Shown here piece after piece: positions 1 to 14,100 of a stretch of DNA of 64,000 nt (its first letter is position 1; each line of letters opens with the position of its first letter). The notes beneath the pieces were generated by a model. The model had not been told where the DNA came from. It ran no database searches and saw only the letters and a list, made by a program, of their open reading frames with translations. The stretch spans positions 1 through 64,000 of the forward strand of contig JPHH03000062.1 in the NCBI GenBank assembly GCA_000750105.3, read 5' to 3'. This DNA is from Tolypocladium sp. Sup5 PDA-1 (Eukaryota > Ascomycota > Sordariomycetes > Hypocreales > Ophiocordycipitaceae). The translations under genes and the position numbers were made by a program.

Positions 1-105
1 TGTTCCCGCAGAGGGGCAACCAATGACCAGCACCAGGCACGCGAAACGCAAGAGCTCGCGGCCGTCTATCCCCCCCCCGGCGCCCCCAGCCCACCGAATG
101 TTGCT

Positions 106-696
106 ATGAAGGGGCCTCCCGGGGCCTTCATGGTCCATTTACTCATTTACAGTGGCGCGCCCTTCAAGGACCATTGGGCATACTGGGTGTCCTCTCACGC
201 CAACCCCAAAATCGGAGTTCTGATTCACGCCACCGGAGATGTGAGGAACGGCTTCCAGTTGGAAATCAAACGCAATAACAACCTTGATCTTACCACCAAC
301 GTGCCAACAGAGAGGATCCCATTGCAGTGGGTTAATGCCAAGTTCTTTGACGAGGAGTCAATGCTTAATGGCGGAGTTCGCATAACTGATACTGTACCTG
401 TCTGCGGCTTTGAGGCCAGCATTTTCAAGGTCAAGGCGCCTGGGAAGACGCTCAATACAGTCGATGATAGGGTAAGTCTCTAACCCAACTTCATCACATA
501 CCCAATTGCATGCCTTCTGTGTCCATACCTTGAAGAAGTAGATTCAAACTAATGTGGGGACCTCTAGGTTAATTCTAGCAAGAGAATTACGCAAAGGAAC
601 TGCCAGACATGGATTGTTGAGTCTGCCGACCAACTTGTCAAGGACGGCATTCTCCGGAAAGAGGTAGCCGCCTATCTCCATGCAGTCAAGCAGTAG
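106..696 (+). CDS. Hypothetical small protein, two exons
   Basis: Two exons, 106-471 and 568-696, joined by an intron at 472-567 (donor GTAAGT, acceptor CTCTAG), give 164 residues. The product is acidic-basic mixed with no signal peptide or membrane segment. It begins with a MVHLLIYSG-like strand and ends in a helical tail (Q-T-W-I-V-E...), a layout I associate with short uncharacterised fungal proteins, but I cannot name a family. The start is uncertain: ATG at 106 or the in-frame ATG at 130, which matches the apparent domain edge better. A short upstream ORF (ATG at 98) overlaps the first candidate. No functional neighbour is evident. Confidence 0.6.
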
Positions 697-1149
697 GTAT
701 CTTGGTGGACTTTGTGGATAATTTCCACCCCAGTACAGGGGAGCGATGGGTTCGGAAAGGGCTTGGAAACGATTATATGCGCGGTTTGCTACTATCGGAA
801 TTAACAATACCGGAAGGTGACACATATAAAATACATGCTACTTGGCCAATGTCTTTGAGTCTCACTATTTGCGCATACCTCCATCTATAGTTGCACACAT
901 CATAGGCCTACCGTGGTCTCGTACAAAGTTAAACCTAGCAGCGCCGCAACCTCCCCTAGTTCGAGCTCCATAGAATGTAAGAGTGCTAAGGATCGTAGAC
1001 TATAGCGCTCGTTAAAGAAGACATCGCAGCTATATAAATCCAGGGCTTGTCCACTCTAGAGTACATGTATTGGGATACTAAAGCTGCCCAACCTTGCCCG
1101 ACGTTGCTAAGAAGGGCTACACCACCCATTCCAACTACCAGTCTGTGAA
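697..1149. other. Intergenic, nothing recognised
   Basis: Mixed-composition DNA between the small gene and the remnant at 1.15-1.63 kb. I see no open frame with family resemblance and no clear repeat. Confidence 0.5.
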
Positions 1150-1633
1150 GTCTTCTTCTCACTTACCGCGCTGCTCTTCTATCGAATCTGACAGAGCGTC
1201 AATGGCTTTCTTGGCGTCATTCTGTGGAATGCATCAGGCCGCCCGTGCTGTCGGTAAAGCTGCCTGATGTACTAGAAGTCGGTTCCCCACGATTTCGTTT
1301 GTGCATGGACTTGCTCGTCGCTGATCTGGTCGGACTCGGCTCGTTCAGCCACGTCTCGCGCTTCGATAGTGATCCTTCCTAGGCAGGGAATGAGCTTTAG
1401 GCTGCGGTAATCCTCGTTTAGGGCGTCAAAGTAGACCGAACGTCAAGTTGATCGGCACGAACCATGCCCTCGATACTTTCGCCATGCTTAACATTTAACA
1501 AGAGTCCACGGCCGTAGCTTTCGCGACCCCAGGCGATAAAGAAGACGTGAACCGGATTAACCTCTCCGTCGGTAGACCAGAATTTAATAGACTCCTCGTG
1601 CCAGTCCCCTGTCTCAAAGCGCTGGCTCAATCA
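1150..1633 (-). pseudogene. Frameshifted remnant of an unknown protein
   Basis: On the minus strand a protein-like frame runs from about 1630 to 1430 (with F-E-T-G-D-W-H-E and V-F-F-I-A-W-G-R) and stops. The adjacent frame continues from about 1433 to 1275 without a stop (Y-F-D-A-L-N-E-D-Y-R). A third frame carries a further helical piece near 1160-1230. One protein split across three frames by small indels is the simplest reading. It sits just outside the RIP-mutated island, so repeat insertion may have cut its 5' part. I do not recognise the family. Confidence 0.45.
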
Positions 1634-2179
1634 CCGATTCACGAATAGTCATGCAACTCGAATGCGAGGACCTTGTTCTGTCTTATCCTCTCGGGCTTTA
1701 CAGGCGACTCCGCGTCTCTAACCGCGTAGTAGCGTTTAACCGCCGCTATGTATTCTTCCTCTGGTTATATCCCTCTAAGAACGCCCTAAACTATTCCCTT
1801 TTAAACCTCGGTAGTATTCTACTAACGCCCTCTTCGCCCTCTCTTACTAGCCGTTATAGCGTCTTAAAGTAATCCTTAAAGTTAGGAAATAAAAGTATAA
1901 ACTTCGGTCCGTTACTATGCGATTTAATATACTCTACCTCATATTACCTTATCTTATCGAGTAGTAATAATATTCCCTGCCTTATTAATAGGCGCGTAGC
2001 GTAAATAGCCTATTACTTAAATACCTTAAATATTAGCCTTACTTAGATAGTATTAATAAAGAATAATATAAGGTTATAATATTAAATAATATATTAATAT
2101 AATGCTTATCACCGCTATTAAATAAATATACGACGACGTCGCTATCCTTATTTATCTCTACGTCTGCGTAGCCGGTACA

Positions 2180-2508
2180 TGTGACGGTTTAGGTTCCTAA
2201 GGGATAAACCGGAGGTTTATATTAGTAAGTAGGTTAGGGCGTAGCCATTAAATAGTCTTATCACGATAGTAATAGATTAGATATCCTAGATAGTAGATCG
2301 TAACTAAGAATATTATAGTAAGTAATAATAAGTATTAAAAGCTAGCGAGGTATCTATGCTATAGTAAGGAAATTAGGGGGTCCTATATACTAGCGATAGA
2401 TCGCTGCCGCTCCTAGGGATCGCTATGATCCCTTAGATTGCTATAATCTATAGATTATTAATAATCTATAGATCGTTAATAATCTATCTTATAGATCGCA
2501 CGATCTAT
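2180..2508 (+). repeat. Left copy of outer LTR-like repeat
   Basis: Starts with TGTGACGG and matches 16196-16393 closely for about 200 bp. Shared blocks include GGTTCCTAAGGGATAAAC near the start and AAATTAGGGGGTCCTATATAC near 2371-2391. After 2391 the copy becomes a GATC/TATAGATTAT-rich tract that only loosely resembles the right copy. It ends where the inner LTR begins at 2509. It is probably an LTR of an older element into which, or beside which, the inner element inserted. Confidence 0.6.
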
Positions 2509-3053
2509 TTTATTAAGGGAGAACGAACATACTAAAGGCCGAGTGCAACGATCGTCGTATAAGTCATAGAGTCAGTCCCTGCCTAAGAAGTTAGCTATTA
2601 GTTAGTGATATAAGTCGTCGTGTAAGTTAGTGCGCTACTTAATATATAAGATAAGATAGGTATCCCTGTGTAAGTTAGAGCGACCGTTGCCGTGTAAGTT
2701 AGAGCGACTATCTCCGTATAAGTTAGAATATTAGCATAGCGGCGTATAGTCTATAAATTAGCGCCTATATAAATAGGTCTTTATATTATATAAGTTAAAG
2801 GTAAAGAGGTAAGGAGAGGTAATTATAGCTATCTTAAAAATATAAGAGGAATTAACTAGGATTTTTTATTATTAAAATCTTAAAAGCTTATAAACGTTAT
2901 AACTTACGTTAATATATATATAAGGGACTATCTATTTATAGGGATATAGATATCTCTCTTATACTTATAGACTCGCTAGGCGTCTTAATATTCCTCTACC
3001 TTTTTATATTTTCTATTTTTCTAGTTAGGGGTCTATACTAATACCTTAATAAA
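2509..3053 (-). repeat. Left LTR, RIP-mutated, 545 bp
   Basis: Ends TTTATTAAGGG...CCTTAATAAA are RIP versions of the inverted termini TTTGTTGAGGG...CCCTAACAAA seen in the solo LTR at 26110. It carries two extra copies of a 24-bp unit relative to that solo LTR. The flank CTAT (2505-2508) does not exactly match the right flank GTAT (15774-15777), so a target-site duplication is not proven. Confidence 0.8.
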
Positions 3054-3750
3054 CTCCTCCCTACGCGGGCGCTAACTACCCTTAGGCGGTTATAAATATA
3101 AAAGAAAGAAAGAGTAGCCCCTAGTAGATAACCTTATATAAATAAAGCACGAAGGTAATATATAATATAGGCAATCCTAGTAATAAGCCTAAACTCTAGC
3201 TCTACTAAATTATCTTATTACCTCCTTAACTATAGATAAAAGAAATAATAAAACGAAATAAAGGAATATAAGGACTATTTATTTAGCGATATTAGGTCCT
3301 CTTAGCTTATAGTATATTAAGCTATAGCTAGTCTACATCCCTTTTAATCTTCTTATATTCTATCCGCGCTATATTCTCTTCTTATTACCTTATAGCGCGT
3401 TTAGCCCTAGAAGGCCTAGCTATAGGGCAAGGGGACTAGGTAAGCGGTAGTAGCTAGTCTTTTAAACGCTACTAAGAGTTATAGTTAATAAGCCCTAGTA
3501 TAGTAGATATAGTATATCCACTATTAAACTTAATAAATAGAACTATAGCGCGTTTCTTAAAGAGTCTACTAAGCGCGTCTATAAGCTCTATAGTTATAGT
3601 ATAGCCGCCTCTACCTATTATATATAGCTTATTATCGCCGTTACCCCTATTAGAGCTATTTAAGACTATTTATTCCCCTTTAACTCGCTTATAATAGAAC
3701 TTATTATTAGTATATTCTACCCCTAATATCTAGCTAACTAACCTACTAGA

Positions 3751-3990
3751 GCGAGAGCTTTAGAAGTATAATAAGGCATAGATCGATCTAGTATATAAGG
3801 TTAGCGGCGAGCTTTAAGTAGACTTATTACTATAGTAATCTAGGTATATTTATCGAATTAAGTTATAAGCGCGAGAGTTCCGGAGGTATAATAGGGTATA
3901 AATTAGTTTAATATCTAAGTTTAATAGTAAGCCCTAAGTAGACTTATTATTAAAGTAGTCCTAGTATATTTATCGAGCTAAGTTATAGGT
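3751..3990. repeat. 120-bp tandem duplication inside the RIP island
   Basis: Two consecutive 120-bp units begin with GCGAGAG at 3751 and 3871. Both contain AGTAGACTTATTA and end in TATTTATCGA.TTAAGTTATA-like sequence. They differ mainly by transitions, as expected if the duplication was then RIP-mutated. Confidence 0.6.
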
Positions 3991-6900
3991 ATTTATCTAA
4001 AGATACCTTAGCTAAGGAGTTAGCGTACTAGAGGTTCCTCTTATAAGTACTATCTATTCTCGAGATAAAGAAGGTTATACCCTTAGAGTTAGCGTTATTT
4101 TATTAAAGGGGTCCTAGCTCGAGCTTATCCTTAATATCTTATATAATATAAATACGCTTCCCTATAGTATTATAGGGGGAGACGTAAAGCGCTAAGGAGT
4201 CTATAGAACTAGCTATAGTTCTAGGCTTCCGAGATTAATTAGTCCCTTAGGGCTCTAGGGAAGTCTCCTCGATATTCTTATTACTATATAACCTTATTCC
4301 CTTTATATTCGATTCCTCTTAATTCTTTAAAGGAGAGATAGTTTCTATTATATATCTTCGCGCTAGGGTTACTTATAGGGTAGAAAATAAAAGGGGTTAA
4401 TTACTATAGTTAAACTATATCTTACTAGTATAATATAATTATAGGGATAAGTTATATTTATTAATATCTTAGGGAATAAGTATATACCCTTAATTATAAT
4501 AAGTAAGGTATTCTAGAGAAAAGGGAAGTATAGGGCTTTAAGTAATACCTTAGTATTATTAAAATACTAGAAGGTAGCGCCCTTATTATACTTAAGCTAG
4601 AACTTATTTCCTCCTTTAATTCCGAGCTCGTTAGCTATAATACTTTTAAGGAAGTTAATTATTTAATTAAGGAGAGTATTATAGCTATCCTTTCCTTAGC
4701 CCTTATAATATATTACCTAATCCTAGAAACGCTATTCCTAGTCTAAGTTAGCCTTACCCTATAAGAAAGTTATATCTTTCTAAATCCTAAAGCTATATTT
4801 AGCTATATTTAGCTAGATTTATATCTTATAGCTATAACTTAATTATTCTATAGACTTAATACTATAGGGTTATTATAGCTATATAATTATATTCTTATTA
4901 TTAGTTTTATAAACTTCTAGGCGTTAGGAAGTATATAAAGTTATAGGGGTAGTTATTTATATATAGGATCTATCGCTATACCTTAATAACTACTATAAGT
5001 CTAGCCTTCCTTCCTTACTTTATAAAGTCTAATACTAGAAGGTTCCCTATCTTCCTATCTTAAATAAAGCTTCCTTAGTAATATCTATTACTTATTTTCT
5101 TTATAAAGTTAATTAATCCTATATATAAGCGCTACTTATATTATCTATTATAAAGGGGTTTATTAAATATCTTATTATTACTAGCGACCTTTATATTTAA
5201 ACTAGGGTATTTCTAAAAGATATCTAATTCTTACTTATTACTTATATAAGTTAAAGTACTATTATCTTTTATTATAACTATTATTATATTATTAAGTATT
5301 ACTATAATATATTCGATCCCTTTTATAAGGGCCTTTATTATTAAGATCGCGGTAAAGTTTAATATCTATTCCTTATTACTAGCTTCTATAAGAAAATAAT
5401 AGATATTTATAAGATAATTACCTTAATACCTATCTTCGGGGAACCTTAATTACTTTTAACCTAGGCAAAGGCTTATAATATATTATTAAAGTTTATCTTA
5501 TACTTATCGATTTAAAGTAAATTATATAGCTAATATTCTCGCGCTACTATAAAGGTAGGCTATACCTTATATAAAATAGCAAGTACCTCCCTAGCTTCTA
5601 GCTTATCTTCCTAGTAAAAGCTCCCTTATCCTCCCTCTAGGATAATATATCTTATATAGCTATTTAATATATACTTACTTTTATAAAAGAAAATAGCCTT
5701 ATCTATAAGAAGGGTATTATACTATGCTAAGCTAATATACTCTATATTATACTATACCTCTATTATTTAGGCGTAATATAAGGTAATATTATACTTAAAA
5801 TAGTAAGTAAAGAGTTAGTTTTAAATATTATAGTTAAGGAGAGTAAGCTAATTAAGAGGAAAGGTTAATCTTTAATATTATTAACTACTTATTAAGATAA
5901 GAGGTTATTAATAAAGAGAGAAAGAGTTTATTAATAATAAGCTTATTTTTTATAATAAAATAGCATACTTCTAAATATTATAAGGGAGGGAAGCTTATTA
6001 AGTAATATAAGAGAGAGATTAAAGTAGTTTATAAATACTATTTATAAGGTAAAGTACTTAACTCTTTAATAATAGCTATAGAAGAAGAGTATTTATAAGA
6101 TATAAAGTATATATTACTTATTAAGAAATAAGCTCGCTCTTATCTTATCTTAGGGAGTCCTATAGCTAGCTTACTAGTCTTTACTTAAAAATAAGGGTAG
6201 TTAATATATACTTAAGTAGCTTAGGTCTAGTTAATATAAGTTTTCGTATAGCTTCTCTTATAATAACTATAGATTTTTAAGTAGCTTCTCTATTAGCTCG
6301 TATTATATCTCTTATATCCTTATTAAGTATAGGTATAAAGCTTATATTATTTCTCTTATAATAAGAGTCCCTTCTTATTATTTACTTATTATATAGAGAG
6401 AATTTTCTCCTAGCCCTATAACTTTTAAGTATATAATTTACTAGTCTTTATCTAATATTAAGGCGCTAAGTATTTTCTTTATATTTATACCTTAATAATA
6501 CCCCCCTCTTTTTCTTCTAGGCCTTATTAATAAATAATATACTTCTTCTTTTCCTTATACTTTTAACTTCTTCCTTTTTTATATCTTTATTAACTCTTTT
6601 ATTATAGCTAACCTTATAATTAACTTTAAGAAGCTATAGGCTAAGGACCGCGATAAATTACTAGACTACTAGGCTCTTATAATAAAGAAGCTTCCTATAA
6701 TACAGCTTTCCCTTATATTATATATATCTTAGCGAGGTTATACCTCTTTATTAATAAAGCTTAATAATAATTATCGTAAAGTAAGGTAATACTATCTATT
6801 ATAGCCTTTCCTTTACTAACTATAGTCTCTTCTTAGACTTATAGCTATATTAAGACTTAGGTACTTAGCGGTAATAATATTAATTACCTTAACCTCCTAA

Positions 6901-7235
6901 TCTTTATTAAAGTAGCTTTTCGCGAAGTATAGCTAAAATATACTCCTTATAGGATTCGCTATAATATTAGGGATATAACCTTATTTATTTACTTTATTAA
7001 GAAGTACTTTAGTAAGTCTTTCTAGAAGTCCCTTAAGGGACGCGATCTTATCTCTCGCTAAGTTTATATCCCTATAAAAATAGTATATCTTATAAGATAC
7101 TTCTTTAGGTAGTTATTTAATTATTAAGAATATATTACCGCGCTTATTATTACTTTCTTTAGCTTATATAACTACGCCTATTATAGAGGCTATATCTAAG
7201 CCTAGTCCTCTTTAATAATATTTACGCGGGAATAT

Positions 7236-7274
7236 ATTATATACCCCTTTTATAAATATATATTTATAAAGGGT
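7236..7274. repeat. AT-rich imperfect palindrome
   Basis: ATACCCCTTTTATAAATA is followed directly by TATATTTATAAAGGGTAT, an inverted repeat of about 18 bp per arm with one extra base. It lies in RIP-mutated DNA and may be coincidental. Confidence 0.35.
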
Positions 7275-9949
7275 ATTATAAGGGGCTCTTATATAAATTA
7301 TATATAATATTTTATATAGATAATTATATATAAGTAATAATATTATCGCGGTTATGCCCTTATATCTTATAAGGACGCGTGCTACTTAGGAGCCTCGTTT
7401 ATAAGGGAAAAGGTAAGCTAGGTAATTCTATAAGTTATTAAGGAATTCGTAAATATAGCTAATACCCCTTAAGTCTTATATTATTATCCTTATTTATTTA
7501 ATCCTCGTTTCGATTATAAAGTACTAGAGTAAGCTAGGCTAGTTAAGATAAGCTCTAGTACCTTAAGCTAGGGTAGTTTATTAAGGAATGCTAAGAGTAT
7601 TTAAAAGACTCTTAAGTAAATAGCTAAGGTATATAGTTTAAAGGTAGATTTTAACTAGTATTAATAGTCTATTATAATTTTATTAGTAAATAAGTAAGTA
7701 AAAAACCTCCTTAATTATCTTTTAATACTTATTACTATCTATTATAGTATAATTATTTCTATAATAGAGGTAATAGTAGTCTTATAGTAATAGTTATCTA
7801 TTACCCCCTAACTCTTATCTTACTATTATCGAGGGTTAGATACTTATAAAGATTTTTACTTATCCTTTTTCTACCTTCTAAGGTTCGCTACTATCTATTA
7901 TAGTATGCCTATTCTTATAATAAACGCGGCGATATCCTTATAGTATTAGCTACCTCCTCCTTAACTATAAGAACTAGGCTCTAGTAAAAACCTTAGGAAT
8001 AAAGCTAGCGTAGCTATCTCTCTTTTAATAATAAGTAAATATACTAGAGTTTAATAGTATTATACTTATCTTTCTTAGTTTAAGTTAATCGCGGGAGCTA
8101 TACTTTTAATAACTAGCAAGGTCCTTTATAAGAAAAGGCGAGTTAGTCTTTACCTCCCTAAGTCTCTTTAACGCCCTTATCTTTATCTTTATTATTATCT
8201 TCTAAGGGAAAATCATTATCTAGCGCTATCGTATAACTAGCGCTTTATAAGACTATCTTATCTAACCCTTCTTAAGCTAGGGTTATAAGTAAGTTATTAA
8301 CTATAGTTTAATTACTCTCTTAGGGGGTCCTTACTAATATAGCGAGTTTATCCTATAATAGCTAATTATCTATATCTAATAACTACTAGCTATTAGGCCC
8401 TTTAATAAACTTCTTAATATATTCCCTTATAATTATTTTATCGAGTTTAATCCTATTAAGTATCTATAGTCTATATATACTAGAAAAAGGGGCTCGAGAT
8501 ATAATACGAAAAGGGCTAGTCTAATATATCTATAGCTTTACTACTTGTAAGAGATTATTTAATCTCCTTATATTATATACTAGGATAATATCCCCTAGGT
8601 TTAAGGCGTCTTTTCTAATAATATAATAATTCTGCTTATTAGTCTAGTCTACGAGCTACTTATAGAAGGCTATTACTTTTATATAGGCCTTTTCGATATC
8701 TTTAGCCTTACGGGCTAGTATCTATACGTATATATTAAAGAGATCTATTAATAATATAACCTTATCTTAGTTAATAAGACGCTATATAGGATTTTCTACT
8801 TCTAGTAGTAAAATTAGCTCTTATTTATATATTAGGTAAAAGGGGGATATTCTATATAAGTAGCGGACTATTATATAGTTAGCGAGGACTACTTAATTAA
8901 GTAGACGAAGCTATTTCCCCTTCTACCTTTATATCGCGATTATTTTAGCTATAGAAGAGACTAAAATCTAATACCTAACCTTAACTTATAAGTTTACTTT
9001 AGGATTATATACTAAGATTAGGATAACCTTTATACTAAGGCCCTTAAGGATAGTCCTAAAGTTTAACTTTATCTTAGGCCCCTTATTTATAATAGCTTAT
9101 ATTATAATACTATACCTATAGATAATAAATAGCGCGAACTTAATTATCGCCCTTATTAATAGCTTAGGTACTAGTTTAACCTTAACCTACCCTATAAGGT
9201 TATAGCAGGCTTCTATTAAGTAAAGGATCCTATTATTAAAGGGAATATATTAATAATTAAAGTATACCTTACTTATAGGATATCCTAGAATAGTTAGTAC
9301 TATAAGCTCCTATAGCCTCTAAGGAGTAAATTTCTAGTATAGCTTATATATTATAATAACTACTAAGATATTATTCTATAAGGTCTATTACTAGTACTTA
9401 TCCCTTAAGAACTAGTATATAACTTCTTATCCTTTATAACTAAGCTAAGAGTAATAGCTTTATATTAGTTAGGTTTATTCTCTTATATTATTAATAATAA
9501 GTCCTAGTCCTTATCCCTCTTAGCTTAGGTATACCTATAATTTCTATCCTTTTATAAAGAACTTTCTATATCTCTTCTATAGGGCTCTATACTCTATGCT
9601 ATTTATACTAGATAGTTTCTATAATATCTAGAGGTAATTAGCTATTCTTCGAGACTTATTAAAGTAAATTCCTTCTAACTTAGTATTAGTAACTATATTA
9701 AGGTAAAAGTTAACGAACTCCTCGATATCTCTTTTAGCTACCTTATCTACTATATTAGAAGGTCCTTCTAGTATATAAGAGAGCCCGTTTATTATATTAT
9801 TCTTAGTCCTAGCTATATAATAGACTATAAAGTTAAAAAGGAAGATATAGCTAACCTAGCGAGTAACGAGGGCTCTTAATATATCTTTAATAGCTCCCTT
9901 TAACTAATCTATAAGAACCTAGGCATTAGTTTTAAGGGTAAAATAGACT

Positions 9950-11100
9950 TTATATAAATAGCTCTATAGCCTCCGTAAGGTGTATAAGATAGCCTTGCAT
10001 TCCCTCTTCGTTATATTATAGCTACTTTCTAACTTAGACTAATAGCCGCTTTTAAATCTAACGGGATGCCTTTTCCCTTCGATAACCTATATAAGCATAG
10101 CTCCCTATCCCTTTAGGCTAGTATCGTATATTAGAATTACCTCCCTATATCCTTCCCTAAGGTATAGGTAGATTAGGATTAAGGGCTCGCTAATAGCCTT
10201 TTTTAATATATCTATTGCTACTTATTATTCCTTAGCCTAGACCTAGTCTACGCTCTTCTTAAGTAAGAGGGTAAGCGGCCTCGCTAATTATATAAAGTAT
10301 CTAATCTAAATTCGATAATATTTAATAATCCTAAGAAAAGACCTTACTTCTATAATATCTTAATAGCTTATTTACTTAAGGATCTTCTTAATCTTAGATT
10401 CTATAGGGCTCTTACCGCTTATATTATAGAGATACCCTATAATCTTAGTAGCTTATTAATAGAACTATAATTTTATAGTAGAAATTATATACTTAGTAAG
10501 TTTAATATTTAAGAGAACTTTATTAAGGTTAGTAAGGTATTCTAAGATATATTTATAGACCCTTAGTAAGGTTTCCTTATTATTGTATATCTCGTTAAGC
10601 CCCTGAACTACTATATTATCTAGAAAAGCTCGGTAAATATATAGAATTAGGTTAAAGAGGATATAAATTATAACCCTTATAAACTAGGCTATTAAATTCA
10701 TTCCTCCTTAAGGGAGTATATATATCCGTAATAGACCTAGGGGTATAGAGAAGGTTATAAGGTCCTAACTTATCTAGTCTAAGGGAACCTAGTTATATCT
10801 AGAGAAGAAATCTAGTAAGGATAAGATCTTATATATTAAGAAGTTATTATTAAATTTATCTATACTTAGTAAGATAAAGGTATCTTTAATTATAACTCTA
10901 TTTAACTAGGTTATAGAATTAATTAGTCTAAGCCCTCTATCCTTTTTAATAACTAGAAAGTAAGGGTTATAGTAAGGGCTATAAGATTCTTTTAGTATCC
11001 CTTTATTAAGATAAGACTTTAGAAGCTCGATAACTTTCGCCTCTAAGCCCTAAGGGATAGGGATATTCCTTACTTACTATACCTTATAGTCTACGGTCTT
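9950..11100 (-). pseudogene. Remnant Gypsy reverse transcriptase-RNase H
   Basis: The minus strand preserves protein-like blocks between stops. The RT palm motif L-D-(D/N)-I-V-V-Q-G-L-N-E is near 10624-10590, a Y-K-Y-I-L-E-(H/Y)-L-x-x-L tail follows, and an RNase H block with R-E-G-Y-R-E-V-I-L-x-x-D-x-S-L-K-G lies near 10170-10110, then K-R-E-C-K-A-I-L-Y-T near 10010-9980. Nearly all disruptions are the TAG/TAA codons RIP makes from CAG, CAA and TGG. Element order (RT before RNase H on the minus strand) fits Ty3/Gypsy. Confidence 0.7.
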
Positions 11101-14100
11101 AATAACTTACGGAGGGGCTATAGCTAAATCGACCTTTCTATATTTTACGAAGTCCTAGGCAAGGGTAGCCTCTTAATTAAATAAGAGTTTAAGTAGGATT
11201 TCCTTCTCTTTTAGTTAGAAGAACCTATTAACTTAGCCTATAATATTAATAATCTACTCTCTATATAGTTATATTCCCTTTTCTATAGCTAAGAATTTAC
11301 TAACTAAGTATTTTATAAATAGTCCTTTAATATTAAGGCGGGCTTTTATAGATTCCTACTTCTTTATCTTTTAATAAGGGTCTCTCTTAAGAACGGAGCT
11401 ATCGGAAAGGATATTATCTTTAGGATAAACTTTAACTCCTTTCCTTTTAAAGAGTATATTAACTATAGGACTATCTATTATAGTCTTTCTAACCTAGTCT
11501 CTCTTAATAGATTATTATAAATTAATTAGCTCGTCTCTCTTTTCCTTTAGGGTTGCCTAATATTACTAAATAGCGCTTTTAATTAGTAAGCTCGAGATAT
11601 CTCGCGCGGCTTCGTGCTTAACTAATAATACGATCTAGTTATTCCTTTTAAGCGGGATATCCCTTATAAGGATCTCTTAACTAGCTATATCTAAGACTAG
11701 TAGTTCTATTACTATAGGCTTCCTTCCTCCTTTTAGGAATTCGACTATATTAGCTTTACTAGGGTTTTCTTATAAGAGCTCGTTATTATATTATTACTTA
11801 ATAAGTCTTATTACTAGAGTAATAATCTAGATTATCCCTATTTAATAACGAATATATATATCCCTATTCCTTAGCAAGTAATCGAACGTTAGTTAAGTTA
11901 TATAGATAAATAGTATTCCTAAGATTAGAGGTATTAGTATACTATTAGGTAAGATATAGAGGCGGATAGGTATCTAGGCGCTACTTATATATAGGTTTAT
12001 TATTACTTCTTTATATATCTTAATAGGGTCGCTAGAGTATAACCTTATAGACGCGGTAATTAACGTAATCTTAAGACTATATACTTCTATATATCTCTTA
12101 TTAATTAGGTTTCCCTTAGAGCTAGAGTTAACTAATATACTTAGCGGTAGCGCTAAGGATAATCTTAACCTAACTTATATCCTTAGTAAGTCCTATATAT
12201 ACTTTAATAAGTATCTTTATAATATAGCTATAATTACTAGAGGTACTAGGACTATATTTACCTTAGGCCCTATAGCCTCTTAGCTTTTATAGATATATTC
12301 GGCTATCCCTAAAAATTTAGTACTATAGATTAAATATACTATCTTTATAGGTTTATAGAAATAGGTTTCTTCTTCGTCTCTTATAGAGCTTAGGTTAATA
12401 TTAAATAATTACCTCTCTACGTAAGCTATTATAGCGTTATAGATAGAGATATTAAGCCTCTCCCTTAACTCGTCTAGCAAGGACCCTATATAGTTAGCGT
12501 TTTAAGGGATAAAGGCTATAGTAATAATCCTACTAGGCTTTATCTTGCCCTTTTCCTTAGTTTCTCGCTAAACTTCTTCTACCCCTTTAGCCTTATTAAT
12601 ATAAGAGTCTCCGATTATCTATCTAAGTTATAGTATATGCTTAACTAGGTTATTAAGCGGTATCGGGACCTTCTTATATATAACTTCTCGTATAATACTC
12701 TCGAGGAAGCGTTTATACTTTAACTCTAGGTTAAAGTAAGGTTTAAAGTATATAGGCACCTTCCCTATCCTATTAGTACTATCTATCTTTTTAATCCCTC
12801 GCGGTACTTCTAAGTTAGGGATAAATAATAGGTTTAGGGTTAGGACTATATAGGCTAGTAATACTATTTATTTACGAGCTTCTTCGCCCTCCTATCTTTA
12901 TCTCTTTCGATCGTGCTCTATAGTATCTATACTAATAGTAATAGTATAGATAGCTTCCCCCTTATCTTAGACCGATTCTAAGTCCTTCTTAAAGATAATT
13001 ATAGAGGTCTTACTTACTTCTATATTTTACTTAGGCTAAGAGGTAATATTAGCGGTTTCGAGTAATTTAGGGCTTTATATAGCCCTTAAATAGCCTATTA
13101 TAAACTTATCGAGGATCTCTTTTTCTTTAAAGGTTAGCTCTTAGTCTAGCTACTAACTTAAGGGTAGCTACTTAGCTTATAAAATACGGGGAGAGGTAAA
13201 GTACTCTAGGTAGGCCTCGATTTAATAGATTACTAGTTATCGAATATAAGTACTATAAGCGATAAACTATTAAACTAGTACTAGAATAATTATATTTACT
13301 TTATTTATATAGCTAATACTTATAACTATTATCTCTATATTAAAAATATATAGCCTAATACTAGAATCGTGCCTATATTTAAGGCAAGTAGGAGGAAGGT
13401 AGCTATTAGGGCTAGTATAGTATTAATAATACTATTCCCTCTTTTAGTAATTATTAGAGACTATATTAATATAGGGCTTATCCTATTAGTTATAATTAGA
13501 TAATTCCTAGAATTAGATAGAGGAATTAGTAATCTAGCCTCTATTTAGGGCTTAAGCGCTACTACTCGCATAATCCTCCTTTACTCGATAACTATCTTAT
13601 ATAAGTAAGTTCCTTATCTTATCTATAGCTTTTATAAACTCCTTAATAAAGTTAATTTTTATATTTATAAGCTAGGAGGTTAAGTCTTTAACCTAAGTCT
13701 ATAGATCTAATAGTCTTATCCCGATTACTATTATAGGCTTTATATATCTTTGCCCGAAAGTTATCTTTAATTTAGAGGGTATAAAGGTATTATAGTATTC
13801 CTCTTAAATTATACTTCCTAGGTTTATAAATACGAGAGTAGTTATATCTATATATTCTATATCTAGGCGAGGCTTAAGGTAGCTTTAAATATAATCTATA
13901 AGCTAAGCATACCCTATTATAATTATCTAGTCTAAGGTATAACTATGCTTTTCTATAATAGCGATATTAAGCTCCTTAGGCATAGCGTAGTATATATCTC
14001 GAGACTATAAATCGCTCTTCTTCTAGTTAACTAGCTTAACCTTATGCTAGAGGTAGGTATATTACTTAAGCTAGTCCTTTACCTCTTCTATAGTTCTAGG

